The position numbers and the translations under genes were made by a program. Positions 18,433-28,118 of a stretch of 44,218 bases of DNA are shown piece by piece. The notes below the pieces were generated by a model, which saw only the letters and a program-made list of their open reading frames with translations, was not told where the DNA came from and did not search any database. Positions within the stretch are counted from its first letter, which is position 1; each line of letters begins with the position of its first letter. The stretch covers positions 1 through 44,218 of the forward strand of contig JAAOXT010000019.1 in NCBI GenBank assembly GCA_018221045.1. The letters run 5' to 3'. This DNA is from Nanobdellota archaeon (GTDB taxonomy: Archaea > Nanobdellota > Nanobdellia > JAAOXT01).

Positions 18433-19748
18433 AATTTTGTTTTGTTAACCTCCCTTCAGAGAACAGCATTGTAAGACGTTTTGGATGTTTTTTCAAATCA
18501 AATTCTTATCTTTTCCCTCCTCTTGAATTACTTGGGTTAGCCACTCTTGCTAAAAGAGATGGTTGTGAAACCAAGTTAATTGATTGTGTTTCAGAAAAAA
18601 AAGGTTTAGATGAATTAGTTTCTGAAATTAAAAGATTCAGTCCTGAAATCATTTTGTTCTTGTTATCGTTCAACGATGAAGAAAAGGATTTAGAGAAAGT
18701 TAAGTTCATTAAAGAAAAAATTCCTGAAGTTCAAATAGGTTGTTTTGGTTATTCAGCAAGGTTTCTGGCGGACCGGCTTTTAGACTGGGTTGACTTTGTG
18801 ATTAACGGTGAGCCAGAACCCGTTCTTAAAAGAATTCTTAAAAAGAAAAAATTTTCAAACATAAAATGCTTATCCTACACTCAAGGAAATAAAAAAGTGA
18901 TTAGCGATGAATCTTGTGTTGCTGATTATTCTAACCTGCCTTTCCCTGATAGGAGATTGATAAACAACTCCAGTTATAGTTCTCCTTTTTTTGGAAAACC
19001 TTTCACAACAATTCAGGCTTCACGGGGTTGTCCTTTCAAATGCAGTTTTTGCGTGCACCCTTTTGGAAAGAATTATCGATTGAGAAGTGTTGAAAGCGTT
19101 TTGGAAGAATTGAAAGAGATTATTGGTCTTGGCGTGCGTTATGTAAGGTTTGTTGATGATGTTTTTACGTTGAATGAGCGATGGGTTAAAAATCTTTGTT
19201 CAGCTATGCTTCGTGAAAAACTGGATTTGAACTGGGAGTGTAATTCTAGAGCAGAAGGGATTAGTGAAGATACTGCTCGATTGATGAAAAAAGCGGGTTG
19301 TAAAAGGATTTTTTTAGGTATTGAAAGTGGTTCGCCTAGAGTTCTTATAACCTATCAGAAGGGTTATGATTTAAAAAGGGTGAAAAAGCAGATAAGTATT
19401 TTACGCGAGGCAGGATTGACAGTTTTTGGTTGGTTTATGGTTAATCCTTTTGTTGAGACTTATGGAGATTTTTTTAAGAGCGTTGAGTTCGCTAAAACAT
19501 CTGGTATTGATTTTTTGATAGTTTCCCAATTCAGTTATAATATTGGAACTTTTTTGAAAAAACCTTTGAAAAAGAAATGTTCTTTGAGCGCTCATTACAT
19601 GGAAAAAAAATTCTATAAAGAGTTTTATCTGAGACCTAAGAACATCGTTAAGTTGTGGGCATTATTTTTAAAACACCCTTTTCAAGTTTTCGATAATTTT
19701 TCAGGAATGATTAAGCTTTTTGCAGGGAGGTTGAATAAGTTTTTTTGA
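18429..19748 (+). CDS. B12-binding-domain radical SAM protein
   Basis: 439 residues. The N-terminal domain shows MKFCFVNLPS, FPPLELLG, then IDCVSEKKG where DxHxxG would be, so the His ligand is missing. The radical SAM core has Cys201, Cys205 and Cys208 in RGCPFKCSFC, then VDDVFT and LGIESG. The C-terminus has FYLRP. It overlaps the upstream membrane gene by four bases and is followed within a few bases by a second B12-radical SAM gene, so the pair may act in sequence on one molecule. The SAM-binding PYPGT loop seen in paralogues is diverged (NIGTF). Confidence 0.9.
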   Translation: MKFCFVNLPSENSIVRRFGCFFKSNSYLFPPLELLGLATLAKRDGCETKLIDCVSEKKGLDELVSEIKRFSPEIILFLLSFNDEEKDLEKVKFIKEKIPEVQIGCFGYSARFLADRLLDWVDFVINGEPEPVLKRILKKKKFSNIKCLSYTQGNKKVISDESCVADYSNLPFPDRRLINNSSYSSPFFGKPFTTIQASRGCPFKCSFCVHPFGKNYRLRSVESVLEELKEIIGLGVRYVRFVDDVFTLNERWVKNLCSAMLREKLDLNWECNSRAEGISEDTARLMKKAGCKRIFLGIESGSPRVLITYQKGYDLKRVKKQISILREAGLTVFGWFMVNPFVETYGDFFKSVEFAKTSGIDFLIVSQFSYNIGTFLKKPLKKKCSLSAHYMEKKFYKEFYLRPKNIVKLWALFLKHPFQVFDNFSGMIKLFAGRLNKFF

Positions 19749-19750
19749 AA

Positions 19751-21091
19751 ATGAAGATTTTACTTAGCCTTCCTGATAAGTCTGGATTGATAGATAAGAT
19801 TCAAGTGATTGAAACCATTCCTAACATAAGTTTAGCTTATCTTGGCTCAACTCTTAGAAGAGATGGTTTTGAGGTTAAAGTTGTTGACCCTCGTAACACG
19901 GATTTATTTAGAGTAATTGAAAGTTTTTCTCCAAACCTTATCGGGTTTTCGGCTTATACTGAAGAAGTTAAGAGCGTAGCCAGAACGGCTTTAAGAATAA
20001 AAAAAGATTTTCCCGAAAAATTGATTGTTCTTGGCGGTGCACACGCTTCAGCTCTTCCAATCCTCACTTTAAAAGAGTTCCCTGTTTTTGATGCTTGCGT
20101 GGTCGGAGAAGGAGAAATTCCTTTGGTTAGAATTGCTCGTGGAGAAGATTTTAAGGATATTGATGGACTGGCTTTCAGGCAAGGAGATAAAGTCAGATAT
20201 AACCCTCCATTATACATTAAGAATTTAGACGCCTTGCCTTTTCCGGATTGGAATTTATTTGACCTTAAATCTTATGCGGGGGAGTACACTGACCATGTAA
20301 GGCCTTTTCGCAAGCAGCTGGAACTTCCTGTCTCTGCCTCAAGAGGTTGTCCTTTCAAATGCAGTTTTTGTTTTAATATTTCTAAGAATTATAGGTCGAG
20401 AAGTGCTGAAAACGTTTTTGAAGAGTTGAAGAGAAATGTTAGGGTTCTTGGAGCTAAAAGAATTCAATTCGTGGACCCTACTTTTGGAGTTGATAAAAAA
20501 CAAGCTGAAAAGCTCTGTTCCCTGCTCATTGAAAGCGGGTTGGGAAAAGAGTTTGAATGGTTTGCGGGGACACGGGTTGAGCTTGCGAGCAGGGAGTTCA
20601 TGGAGAACGTAAAAAGGGCTGGTTGTTCTAATCTTTTTATTGGTGTGGAGTCTGGAGATCAAGAAATTCTTAATGGTTTTAAGATGGGGGTTACGACTCG
20701 CCAGATAAGAAAGGTTTTTGAGAATGCTAAAAAAATTGGTTTGAACACTCATGCGTCATTTATTCTTGGCTTACCCGGGGAAACGAGAGATAGCTTGAAG
20801 AGAACTATTGAATTCGCCAAAGGTCTCGATACTAAGTTTGTGATTTTTTCAATTCTTACGCCTTACCCTGGAACAAAAGTGTTTGATCTGGCAGGCACTT
20901 TTGATTGGGATTTGTTTGGCAAGGAATCAGGCAAGGCTTTGAAAGAAGGGAAACTATCTTCTCAGGAGCTAAAAAGTTTCCAGATCCTCGCGTACAAAGA
21001 GTTTTATAAAAGACCTGACAGGGCGCTTTTCTTGCTTAGAACGTTAGGTTTTAGAAAGTTTTTCAGCAACATTAAGGAATCCGTTTTCTAA
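19751..21091 (+). CDS. B12-binding-domain radical SAM protein
   Basis: 446 residues from ATG 19751 (TTG 19745 is an alternative with GGAGGTTGA further upstream). The B12-binding-like domain has VVDPRNTD with no His ligand, LGGAHASALP and GEGEIP. The radical SAM Cys are 200, 204 and 207 (RGCPFKCSFC), with VDPTFG, GVESGD, LGLPGETRDS and PYPGT. The C-terminus has FYKRP. It is the last gene of the plus operon and overlaps the convergent gene at 21072 by 20 bases. The likely class of reaction is methylation, ring formation or another radical conversion; substrate unknown. Confidence 0.9.
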   Translation: MKILLSLPDKSGLIDKIQVIETIPNISLAYLGSTLRRDGFEVKVVDPRNTDLFRVIESFSPNLIGFSAYTEEVKSVARTALRIKKDFPEKLIVLGGAHASALPILTLKEFPVFDACVVGEGEIPLVRIARGEDFKDIDGLAFRQGDKVRYNPPLYIKNLDALPFPDWNLFDLKSYAGEYTDHVRPFRKQLELPVSASRGCPFKCSFCFNISKNYRSRSAENVFEELKRNVRVLGAKRIQFVDPTFGVDKKQAEKLCSLLIESGLGKEFEWFAGTRVELASREFMENVKRAGCSNLFIGVESGDQEILNGFKMGVTTRQIRKVFENAKKIGLNTHASFILGLPGETRDSLKRTIEFAKGLDTKFVIFSILTPYPGTKVFDLAGTFDWDLFGKESGKALKEGKLSSQELKSFQILAYKEFYKRPDRALFLLRTLGFRKFFSNIKESVF

Positions 21092-23084
21092 AACTATCTG
21101 TTAGGAATAAAATTGGAAGGAACAAGAATGAGTACTTGGATATTTCTTCATAAATACTTGGAACCCATTTTATGTTAATAGAATGGTTTCCTGCTGGAAC
21201 AGTCATTTTCATGAATTCATAATCCTCTGTTTTTTCAATGGGGATTTCATTTCCGTCAATGAATGCTTTGAATTGTGGGGCGTAATGAGATTTTAGGATT
21301 ATGTTTGTTTCTTCCTCTAAATCAACGGTTATTGATATCGGGTTCCATGAGTTAAGATTGGTTTTTTCAGAAGGCGTTACAAAAGAGTTTTCCGCATTTT
21401 TGTAGTAAAAGATATAATAATTATCATCTATCACTCCTGTTAATTCCAACTCTTTGTTGTTCTGTAAGAACTCCGTGAATTCTGGAGTCCAAGAAATCAC
21501 TTTTTTTATGTTAAAATTGTCCAAGTGTTTTTCAAACTCCTTCTCACTTATTTCAGAAACGTTTTTTCCGAAGACTCTTCCGTTAAAAGCAGACGTCGTG
21601 ATTTTATTGTCAGGCACTGTTAAAAAGTAAGGCGGGCCTATGAAATGGTTGTCGGTAAAATAAGGCAGTAAATGAAGAGGCGCCCCTCCCATAAAGAAAT
21701 CATTTGAAGTCTCGATAAGAATCCTCGAATCGTTCTCTGGAAAAGACAATTGTTTGAATAGTTCTCTTGTATCAGTCCTCATCCTTAGGCCGAGAATTGT
21801 TTTGGATTCAACGTTAAAAGGTTCGGTTATGGAGCCGTTAGTCCAGTAAGGATGTATGAAATGGTTCTTGTCTTTCAACACGGATAAAAAGGTCAGATTT
21901 GAAAGTGAAAAGTAGATTACAAAAAACGATAAGAAGAATAATAGGATTTTTTTGGCTTTAGATTTTGTTCCTACTTCCTGAAAAAAAATCAGCGCTCCGA
22001 TTATGGAAACAACTCTTAAAACGTTGATAAATTTTGATATCCTGAACAATCCTGTAAAAGAATCTTTAAAAAATACGGATAGGAGAATCAAAAGAATTAT
22101 TAAAAACTGGACTAAAACAATCCATCTTTTTTTTCTGCTGAACATTACTAGTAGAGAAATCAACAGGAAAGGAGCTGAATTAAACAGGAATTCTATCAAA
22201 AAATTTGTTTTCAAAGAATGGGTTCCAACAAGTTCTTTCATCGTGAAATCTTGTTGCATCCTAAAAGAATGATCAAGCTGGTTTATTTGAGGGAGGAAAA
22301 CAAGAAGGAATAACAGTGAATAAAAGAAATATTTTTTTGGTCTTTTAATTATCAGAAAAAGTGGTGTGAACGCTGCGAACACTATTGGGTGAGTTATGAG
22401 TGTTAGCCCCATGAAAAGACTTGCCAAAAGATTTTCTTTGCGAGTTTTTCCAAGGTATAAGTAAAATGCCAAAAAACCAAGGTTCATGGCAAAGTAAACA
22501 AACTCTCCTTTCAGGAATAAAGCATGAGTTCCTAAAAGCCATGCCAGAGACGCTAAAACTCTATAAGGTTTTTTTAAACCAACTCTTTTTGAAACCGCGT
22601 AAATCGTGAATAGAGGGATTATTAGTAGCAGCGCGTAGAAAGAGTAAAAAACTATTTGGGTGAAACCAAGTAATTTAAGAAAAAAAGATGTGAAAAAAAA
22701 GAAGGGGAAAAAGTAATTATTGAAAACGTAATACCCTGCGTGGAATTGCTGGTTAAACTCTAAGAAATTCCCTTTTTCCAGAGAGTCCATCATGATTTTT
22801 GTCCTGTAAAAATTTACCGTGAAGTCATCGCTGACAGACAATCCTTCATCAAACCATCCTCCCGAACAAAGGAAGAGGATAATCATCAGAGCCATTAAAG
22901 CGTATACATGAAGTGTCTTGGACTCAAGCAGATAGCAAATGCTTTTTCTGAACTTGCTTAAGCATAATAAGAGTCCGAGTATTAGAGAAGGTATCAGCAT
23001 GGATAATAAGAACCCTTTTGCAATAAAGAGCTGAAACAGTACAAGCGAGATCATGATTAAAACCGCCAGAACCTCTTTTTTCAT
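21072..23084 (-). CDS. Large polytopic membrane protein (paralogue family A)
   Basis: 670 residues with about 12 membrane segments to ~390. The first loop after the second helix pair reads SGGWFDEGLSVSDDF, containing a candidate GT-C acidic pair. The outer domain starts at ~450 with DSRILIE and a GG loop, then NIKKVISWT, and ends with a small beta domain (~560-655) and a last helix with a RKRIP tail. This matches the layout of the 15787 and 25004 products, so the three are probably paralogues. It is the last gene of the seven-gene minus operon that starts at 30512, 37 bases after a radical SAM gene. Confidence 0.7.
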   Translation of the reverse strand: MKKEVLAVLIMISLVLFQLFIAKGFLLSMLIPSLILGLLLCLSKFRKSICYLLESKTLHVYALMALMIILFLCSGGWFDEGLSVSDDFTVNFYRTKIMMDSLEKGNFLEFNQQFHAGYYVFNNYFFPFFFFTSFFLKLLGFTQIVFYSFYALLLIIPLFTIYAVSKRVGLKKPYRVLASLAWLLGTHALFLKGEFVYFAMNLGFLAFYLYLGKTRKENLLASLFMGLTLITHPIVFAAFTPLFLIIKRPKKYFFYSLLFLLVFLPQINQLDHSFRMQQDFTMKELVGTHSLKTNFLIEFLFNSAPFLLISLLVMFSRKKRWIVLVQFLIILLILLSVFFKDSFTGLFRISKFINVLRVVSIIGALIFFQEVGTKSKAKKILLFFLSFFVIYFSLSNLTFLSVLKDKNHFIHPYWTNGSITEPFNVESKTILGLRMRTDTRELFKQLSFPENDSRILIETSNDFFMGGAPLHLLPYFTDNHFIGPPYFLTVPDNKITTSAFNGRVFGKNVSEISEKEFEKHLDNFNIKKVISWTPEFTEFLQNNKELELTGVIDDNYYIFYYKNAENSFVTPSEKTNLNSWNPISITVDLEEETNIILKSHYAPQFKAFIDGNEIPIEKTEDYEFMKMTVPAGNHSINIKWVPSIYEEISKYSFLFLPILFLTDSFRKRIP

Positions 23085-23121
23085 TTAATTGATTAATTGT
23101 TCTTTTTTTTTATTAAACCTT

Positions 23122-24078
23122 TCATAAGAATTCTAAAAAGTTTTTTAGGAAAAAAATGATTTCGCCGGGTTGAAGGGAGAATAATGAGTTATAACGGAGA
23201 TAACACGTTGGCGTGCAAGAACACTTGTTTTCAACTTTAAGCTTGTTCAGACTTTGTTTTAAAGGATTTATTTTCCTAATCTGTTTGAACCAGCATGGCG
23301 TGAGATTCCCGTCTGGAAGAAGGTTGAAAAACAGTTTTCCTGCAAAGCATTTTATTTTCTTTTTTCTAAAAAGGATTTTATGCATTAAATCAAGGTAGTT
23401 TTTTGACTGGTGGACGATTCCCGGGTTTTTTTTCATGAAGTTTTCAATCGTTTTTTTTGATTCCATGAACTCTTCTTCAGTTAAAACCATTTTTTTGTCG
23501 TTGTAGGCGTCAACGTGGACGGGTTGAAAACCTATTTTCACCCCTTTTTCTTTGGCAATCTTTAGAACGTCTTCAAGATGATTGTAGTTAATTTTTGAAA
23601 TCACTGTACTAATTAGTGTTTTAAAACCTTTTTTTCTGGCAAGTTCTAGGCTTTGAAGTGTTTTCTTGTAAGAACCTTTCCTTTTTATTTTGTCATGGAT
23701 TTTTTCAGTCCCGTCTATCGAAAAGACTATTGAGTCCAAATTCTTTAAGGAATCAATCCTTTTTTCGAATAGGTGTCCGTTGGTGTTTAGGCTGACAAGC
23801 ATTTTTTTTGACTTAGCGTGGTCAATGATTTCCCCTATGTCTTTTCTGAGTAGTGGTTCTCCTCCCCCGATTTCCCATGAAATCGTTCCTTTTTCGGCGA
23901 AGAAATCTATTATTTTTTTTATTTCAGAGGTTTCAAGTTCTTGGATTTTTTGTTTCCAAATCCCGCAGTATTCGCATTTGAGATTGCATTTGTAAGTGAT
24001 TATGTGAGTTATAATAAGAGGGATTTGTTTTCCGAATACGTAGTGTTTTATTATCCCGCTGGCCAAGCGTTTCTTCAT
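23122..24078 (-). CDS. Radical SAM protein with SPASM-like C-terminus
   Basis: 318 residues from ATG 24078, which overlaps the upstream stop as ATGA and has GAGG about eight bases upstream. A longer in-frame start at 24303 would sit inside the glycosyltransferase and is unlikely. Radical SAM Cys are 31, 35 and 38 (CNLKCEYC). GGGEPLLRKD follows, and the C-terminal region has a CFAGKL...CWF...CSCTPTC series typical of SPASM or twitch auxiliary clusters. SPASM enzymes often modify peptides or sugars; HpnH-like enzymes act on isoprenoids. It has no B12-binding domain. Operon partners are a GT2 and membrane glycosyltransferase-like proteins. Confidence 0.85.
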   Translation of the reverse strand: MKKRLASGIIKHYVFGKQIPLIITHIITYKCNLKCEYCGIWKQKIQELETSEIKKIIDFFAEKGTISWEIGGGEPLLRKDIGEIIDHAKSKKMLVSLNTNGHLFEKRIDSLKNLDSIVFSIDGTEKIHDKIKRKGSYKKTLQSLELARKKGFKTLISTVISKINYNHLEDVLKIAKEKGVKIGFQPVHVDAYNDKKMVLTEEEFMESKKTIENFMKKNPGIVHQSKNYLDLMHKILFRKKKIKCFAGKLFFNLLPDGNLTPCWFKQIRKINPLKQSLNKLKVENKCSCTPTCYLRYNSLFSLQPGEIIFFLKNFLEFL

Positions 24079-25007
24079 TTTAGAATCCTCGTTAAAACGT
24101 GATTCAAACTTCCCAAAAACCATAAAAAGTTTCTTATCACACTCAGGAAGTACATTGGCAGTATGAGTCTTGCTCTCTTTTTCAGAACTTGTTTGAACAG
24201 TTTCAGATTGAGCAGTATTGTCGCAGCGAGGATTAATCCTATGTTTGCGGGGTAGAATGGTGTTAGAAGAGAGTAGTACAGTATGGGTTGAATGTAAAGC
24301 CAAGGTCTGACGTGTTCGTAACCTTTCAAGTTTTTGGTTTTGATGAAAAGATTTGAGAAATCTTTTCCGTGACAGAACTCTTTTTTTGCAAACGCTTTCA
24401 ATTTTTCTGGTATGTCATAATGCTTTATCACTGCTTTTGGTTCGTAAGTTATTTTGATGCCCAGTCCTTCTAACTTGTTGACTAAATAAGTGTCTGTTCC
24501 TCTCGTGAGATCCTTTTCTTCGAAAACTTTTGGGTTTTTGAAAACGTTTTTCCTTATCGCGCAGTTAGCAGTGTCAAAGTATTCCACTTGTTTTTTGTTA
24601 AAATCCTTTCTGTACTCTGCATCAATTTTTAACAGTGTGGTCAGCAAGTTTTTTTTCTTTGAAGTGTGGATCACTTTTCCTACAACCGCTTTAACTTCTT
24701 GTTTCTCAAAATTTTTCAGCAGGTTTTTCAGCCATTCCTTGTCTGCGACGGCATCAGCGTCCAAAAAAGCTAGAATCGGGTTTTTTGCCTTGCTTACTCC
24801 AAGGTTTCTGGCGTGAGCTCTTCCTTTTCCTTTCCCTTCCAAAACCTTGACTTTGAATTTTTTTGCTTTTTTAACTGTGTTGTCTGAGCTCCCGTCATCG
24901 ATAAGAATTGTTTCAAAATCTTTGAAAGATTGTTTTTTCAGGGATTCAAGACAGGACTCTATGTGTTCTTCTTCGTTTCTCGCTATTATTATCACGCTTG
25001 CTTTCAT
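24075..25007 (-). CDS. GT2 glycosyltransferase with C-terminal membrane helices
   Basis: 310 residues. The GT-A domain shows SVIIIARNEEEHI, DDGSSDNT (37-44) and LDADA (82-86), then GTDTYLVNKL. Two hydrophobic helices at ~245-295 anchor the protein to the membrane. The sequence matches GT2 enzymes that add sugars to lipid-linked precursors. It overlaps the next start (radical SAM) and the previous stop (membrane protein) by four bases each, so all three should be made together. Confidence 0.87.
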   Translation of the reverse strand: MKASVIIIARNEEEHIESCLESLKKQSFKDFETILIDDGSSDNTVKKAKKFKVKVLEGKGKGRAHARNLGVSKAKNPILAFLDADAVADKEWLKNLLKNFEKQEVKAVVGKVIHTSKKKNLLTTLLKIDAEYRKDFNKKQVEYFDTANCAIRKNVFKNPKVFEEKDLTRGTDTYLVNKLEGLGIKITYEPKAVIKHYDIPEKLKAFAKKEFCHGKDFSNLFIKTKNLKGYEHVRPWLYIQPILYYSLLTPFYPANIGLILAATILLNLKLFKQVLKKRARLILPMYFLSVIRNFLWFLGSLNHVLTRILK

Positions 25008-26872
25008 TGGTAAACAAATGTTATGGTTTGGTCTCCGTGTTTAGGCAGTTTTAAAACAATTAGATTAAACTCGTCTTCCATTAAATCTATTTCTTCGGAT
25101 TCGTGAAAAGCTTTCAAATTGTCTGTTTTTGAAAAACTTAGCTGAACTGTTTCATCCTTTTCTCCTTCAATCATAAAATCAAATTCGTGATTGTTTTTCC
25201 AATTTGTTGTTCCTTCCGGCTCTGAAAAGGATTCTCTGGCGTTAAGGTATTCGTATGTTTTTGAGAAACCTGCATCACCCATTAATTTGAAGTTAGGGTT
25301 TTGGGATAGTTTTTGTTCGTAATCCTCTGTCCAAACGATTACGTATTTTATGTTGTAAGCTTGTAAGACTTTATCAATTTCTTTGTTTGAATATTCTTTT
25401 ATTGGTTTTCCTAGGAACAATCCTTCTGAAAAGGTTTCTCTCCCTAAGAGAGAGCTTAGGGGGTATTCTTCTCCGAGAAAAGTCCTGTTTGTTAGCTCGG
25501 GAAGTAGTATTGGAGAGTAACCTCCGAATTCTCTGTTAAAACTGTTTTCTAACAGTATTCTTGAATCTGGAGTATCGGGCAATTGGTTTATCATATTCAC
25601 GAGTGATTCAAATCTTTGGTTTGGGTGGTAAGACAGGATTCCTGATTCCATGTCCAATCTTTCCGCTTCCCAGAGCGTAAAGCCGTTGACTTCTTGGTAA
25701 AGCGGGTTTTGGGGATTGCTCCAGCAAGTGAATAAATAAAACGCGTAAAAGCATATTGTGAAAATCGCGTATGAGTTAAGTATTTTGTTTTCTTTTTCAA
25801 TTATTAACGCGGTTATCGGGATTAAAGAAACTCTTAACAGGAAAGCCCCATATTTCAAAACGGCTTGCCCTAAAACGCCTCCGAAAAAGCCAAATGATAG
25901 CATGAAGATTGATATGAATAGCATTAAAAGACTTATCCTGTCCTGTTTTACAGCGATTATAGAAAGGGTTCCTAACAGGATTAATGCGATTGAGTGTTTG
26001 AGATAAAGGTTGAAAACTATTTCATTGAATTGAAAAAGGAAAGGGTAAAAGGACTCCATAACACTTATGTTATATTCTACCAGCCCAGCTCCCTGAGCAA
26101 AAATGTGTTGGAATAAGAAAAGTGCTAAAATCGTTGATGATAACGCCGAAAATTTTCTCTTTTTTAAAAAGGAAGTGGCGAGAGTTATTATCAGGAACCA
26201 AGCCCCGACTATCTGATTGTAGATTAAGGATAATATTAAAAAGATAATTGAAGATAACTGTTTTCTAGCGTTTTTTTGATTCAGTGTTAAGGCGAATAAC
26301 CCGAAACCGATGGCCAGGTAAGCAGTAAACCTTCCTGTTAGAAAATTGTGGTGCGGGAACGCGAGCCAAAGAAGAACGGATATTAGAGATGTTTTTGCAG
26401 AAACTTTTTTTCGGATCAAAGAGTATAAACCCATGCAAGGGAGTATGAACGCGAACGCCAATGTTAATCTGTAAACAACTATTTGACTCTCAAACATGTT
26501 AAGAATCCAAGTGTTTGGGGTGAGGATTGTTTGCACTTTTCTCCCGCCAGTGAAAGTTTCGTTGTCGTAAAACATGGGTGTTCCTTGAGCGAAGTTTTCA
26601 GAAATCTTTGTTAGAGAATAATGGAATACTGGGTGGTCTGCGAAAAGGGGTGGTCCTGTGAAGTCGAAAAGCCCCGCGGAAAACAAAAGACTGAATGAAA
26701 AGAATAAGATTAAGATAATGGCTTGCCAATCCCTTATACTTTTAACTTTAGAATAAAGAATTGAAATTGCTATAAACAGGATTAATGGTCCTAATTGGAA
26801 TTGGTTTAAGAAGCCCTGACTAATCAGAAAAGCAATACACACGAGTAAAAGCGTCAGAACTTTTTTTATCAT
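25004..26872 (-). CDS. Large polytopic membrane protein (paralogue family A)
   Basis: 622 residues with about 12 membrane segments to ~380. The first loop SAGLFDFTGPPLFADHP holds the acidic residues expected of a GT-C active site. The outer domain begins near 435 with DSRILLE, then a GGYSPILLPEL loop and NIKYVIVWT, paralleling the 21072 product (DSRILIE, NIKKVISWT). It lies 40 bases after a radical SAM gene, and a TTTTTTAAG element ~27 bases before ATG 26872 may be an internal promoter. Probable outer-face glycosyltransferase; exact family not assigned. Confidence 0.7.
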   Translation of the reverse strand: MIKKVLTLLLVCIAFLISQGFLNQFQLGPLILFIAISILYSKVKSIRDWQAIILILFFSFSLLFSAGLFDFTGPPLFADHPVFHYSLTKISENFAQGTPMFYDNETFTGGRKVQTILTPNTWILNMFESQIVVYRLTLAFAFILPCMGLYSLIRKKVSAKTSLISVLLWLAFPHHNFLTGRFTAYLAIGFGLFALTLNQKNARKQLSSIIFLILSLIYNQIVGAWFLIITLATSFLKKRKFSALSSTILALFLFQHIFAQGAGLVEYNISVMESFYPFLFQFNEIVFNLYLKHSIALILLGTLSIIAVKQDRISLLMLFISIFMLSFGFFGGVLGQAVLKYGAFLLRVSLIPITALIIEKENKILNSYAIFTICFYAFYLFTCWSNPQNPLYQEVNGFTLWEAERLDMESGILSYHPNQRFESLVNMINQLPDTPDSRILLENSFNREFGGYSPILLPELTNRTFLGEEYPLSSLLGRETFSEGLFLGKPIKEYSNKEIDKVLQAYNIKYVIVWTEDYEQKLSQNPNFKLMGDAGFSKTYEYLNARESFSEPEGTTNWKNNHEFDFMIEGEKDETVQLSFSKTDNLKAFHESEEIDLMEDEFNLIVLKLPKHGDQTITFVYQ

Positions 26873-26912
26873 GTACTCTGAACCAGCATGCTTAGCTTAA
26901 AAAATGTTTTTT
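26873..26912 (-). promoter_or_regulatory. Possible internal promoter
   Basis: TTTTTTAAG (minus sense, 26896-26904) sits 25-32 bases upstream of ATG 26872, the same spacing as the operon-first promoters. It may give extra transcription of the last four genes of this operon. Confidence 0.35.
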
Positions 26913-28094
26913 TTATATTGGGGTTGCGCATTGAAGAAAATCGTCTTTTTTCTTCATGATTTCAATGGTGTCCACTCTTCTCTTGCTTTTTATTGGAGTG
27001 ACAATCATTGTTGGGAAAATGTTGAGCACGTTTTTTCGAGCCATTCTTTTCTCAAACCTCACTAAATCCAATCTTGATTTAATCAGTTCAAATCCGAGTC
27101 TTTTGTATTTCCAGGTGAATCCGAGGATTCCTAAGAACTTTTTGTTTTCAAAGTCTTTATTGAACTGCGTTAGGTCTTCTAGTTTTATTATTTCCTCCAT
27201 TTTTCCTTCTTTTATTTCGTATACTGCTTCTGGGGAGAGTTTTCTGTCAATTTTTTTCCTGCCCATTCGGGACAGGATTTTTCCCATGTTGTCATAGAAT
27301 TTTTTGGTTTCTGTGAAGTATTCTTTTCTGATTCCTTTTTCAGAAAGGATTTCGATTATATCTTTTGGAGTCAGGAAGTCGTCGATTTCAACGTCAAACC
27401 TGCCTATTGGGGTGGCGCACGTGAAAGTTATCGATTTTATGAAATCGTTGTTTTTGACCGCGAAGTCAACTGTTTTCCCGAGTTCTTTTTCGTTTATTCC
27501 TTGAACCACTGTGTAGGATAATTGTGTTTTCATGGCCTCTTGTTTCAGGTTTTTCAGTGCGTGGAGTTTGGTTGTTAAGTGGTCTTGATTTGACCTTAGT
27601 TTTTTGTAAGTATCTGGTTTAAATCCGTCGAATGACAGGATTATAAACTCGATTCCTGATTTTTTTAGGTCTTGCACGTATTCCCTATCAGATAGTCTAA
27701 GACCATTAGTGTACAGGTAAGCGTGGTTGCCCGAGTCTTTGACTTGTTTTATTATTTTAGATAAGTCTTGTCGTGTTGTGGGTTCTCCACCAGTTATCAC
27801 TATCTTTTTGCCTTTGCCGAGTCTGGACATGACGAACTTAACATCTTTTAGTGTCATTTCATCGTTGTTTCTATCTTTAGCGTAGCAGATCTTGCAGTTC
27901 GAGTTGCAGTTCTTTGTAACGTTTAAAAGAAATGTTGTGTGGTTTTTTTTTAAGTCGTTCCAGTCAACTTGGCTTAGCTTTTGATTTTGAAGAATCTCGT
28001 TTTTAAAGTCTGTCATATAAGATTTGAAGAATTTTGAATCAGTTTTTATTTTTTGGGAGACCCTGGAGGCATAGGTCGTGGTTCGCGTTTTCAT
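26913..28094 (-). CDS. Radical SAM protein (COG1964/Tes-like core without N-terminal knuckle)
   Basis: 393 residues. Radical SAM Cys are 63, 67 and 70 (TKNCNSNCKIC), then ITGGEPTTRQDL and TNGLRLSD. The core resembles the 33812 and 36176 proteins (GGEPT-R-DL, LKKSGIEF-ILSFD, GINEKELG) but lacks their N-terminal CxxC metal knuckle, having instead a Lys-rich ~50-residue extension. There is no B12-binding domain. The C-terminus (~330-390) has one Cys near the end. It is cotranscribed with a B12-radical SAM gene 24 bases upstream. The reaction is unknown. Confidence 0.85.
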   Translation of the reverse strand: MKTRTTTYASRVSQKIKTDSKFFKSYMTDFKNEILQNQKLSQVDWNDLKKNHTTFLLNVTKNCNSNCKICYAKDRNNDEMTLKDVKFVMSRLGKGKKIVITGGEPTTRQDLSKIIKQVKDSGNHAYLYTNGLRLSDREYVQDLKKSGIEFIILSFDGFKPDTYKKLRSNQDHLTTKLHALKNLKQEAMKTQLSYTVVQGINEKELGKTVDFAVKNNDFIKSITFTCATPIGRFDVEIDDFLTPKDIIEILSEKGIRKEYFTETKKFYDNMGKILSRMGRKKIDRKLSPEAVYEIKEGKMEEIIKLEDLTQFNKDFENKKFLGILGFTWKYKRLGFELIKSRLDLVRFEKRMARKNVLNIFPTMIVTPIKSKRRVDTIEIMKKKDDFLQCATPI

Positions 28095-28118
28095 ATCATT
28101 TTTAGAGTTTTTCTTAAT

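Noticed and set aside
24079..24303. N-terminal extension of the radical SAM gene at 23122
   Set aside because: The extra 75 residues lie in the upstream glycosyltransferase in another frame; ATG 24078 has a SD-like GAGG and an ATGA overlap.
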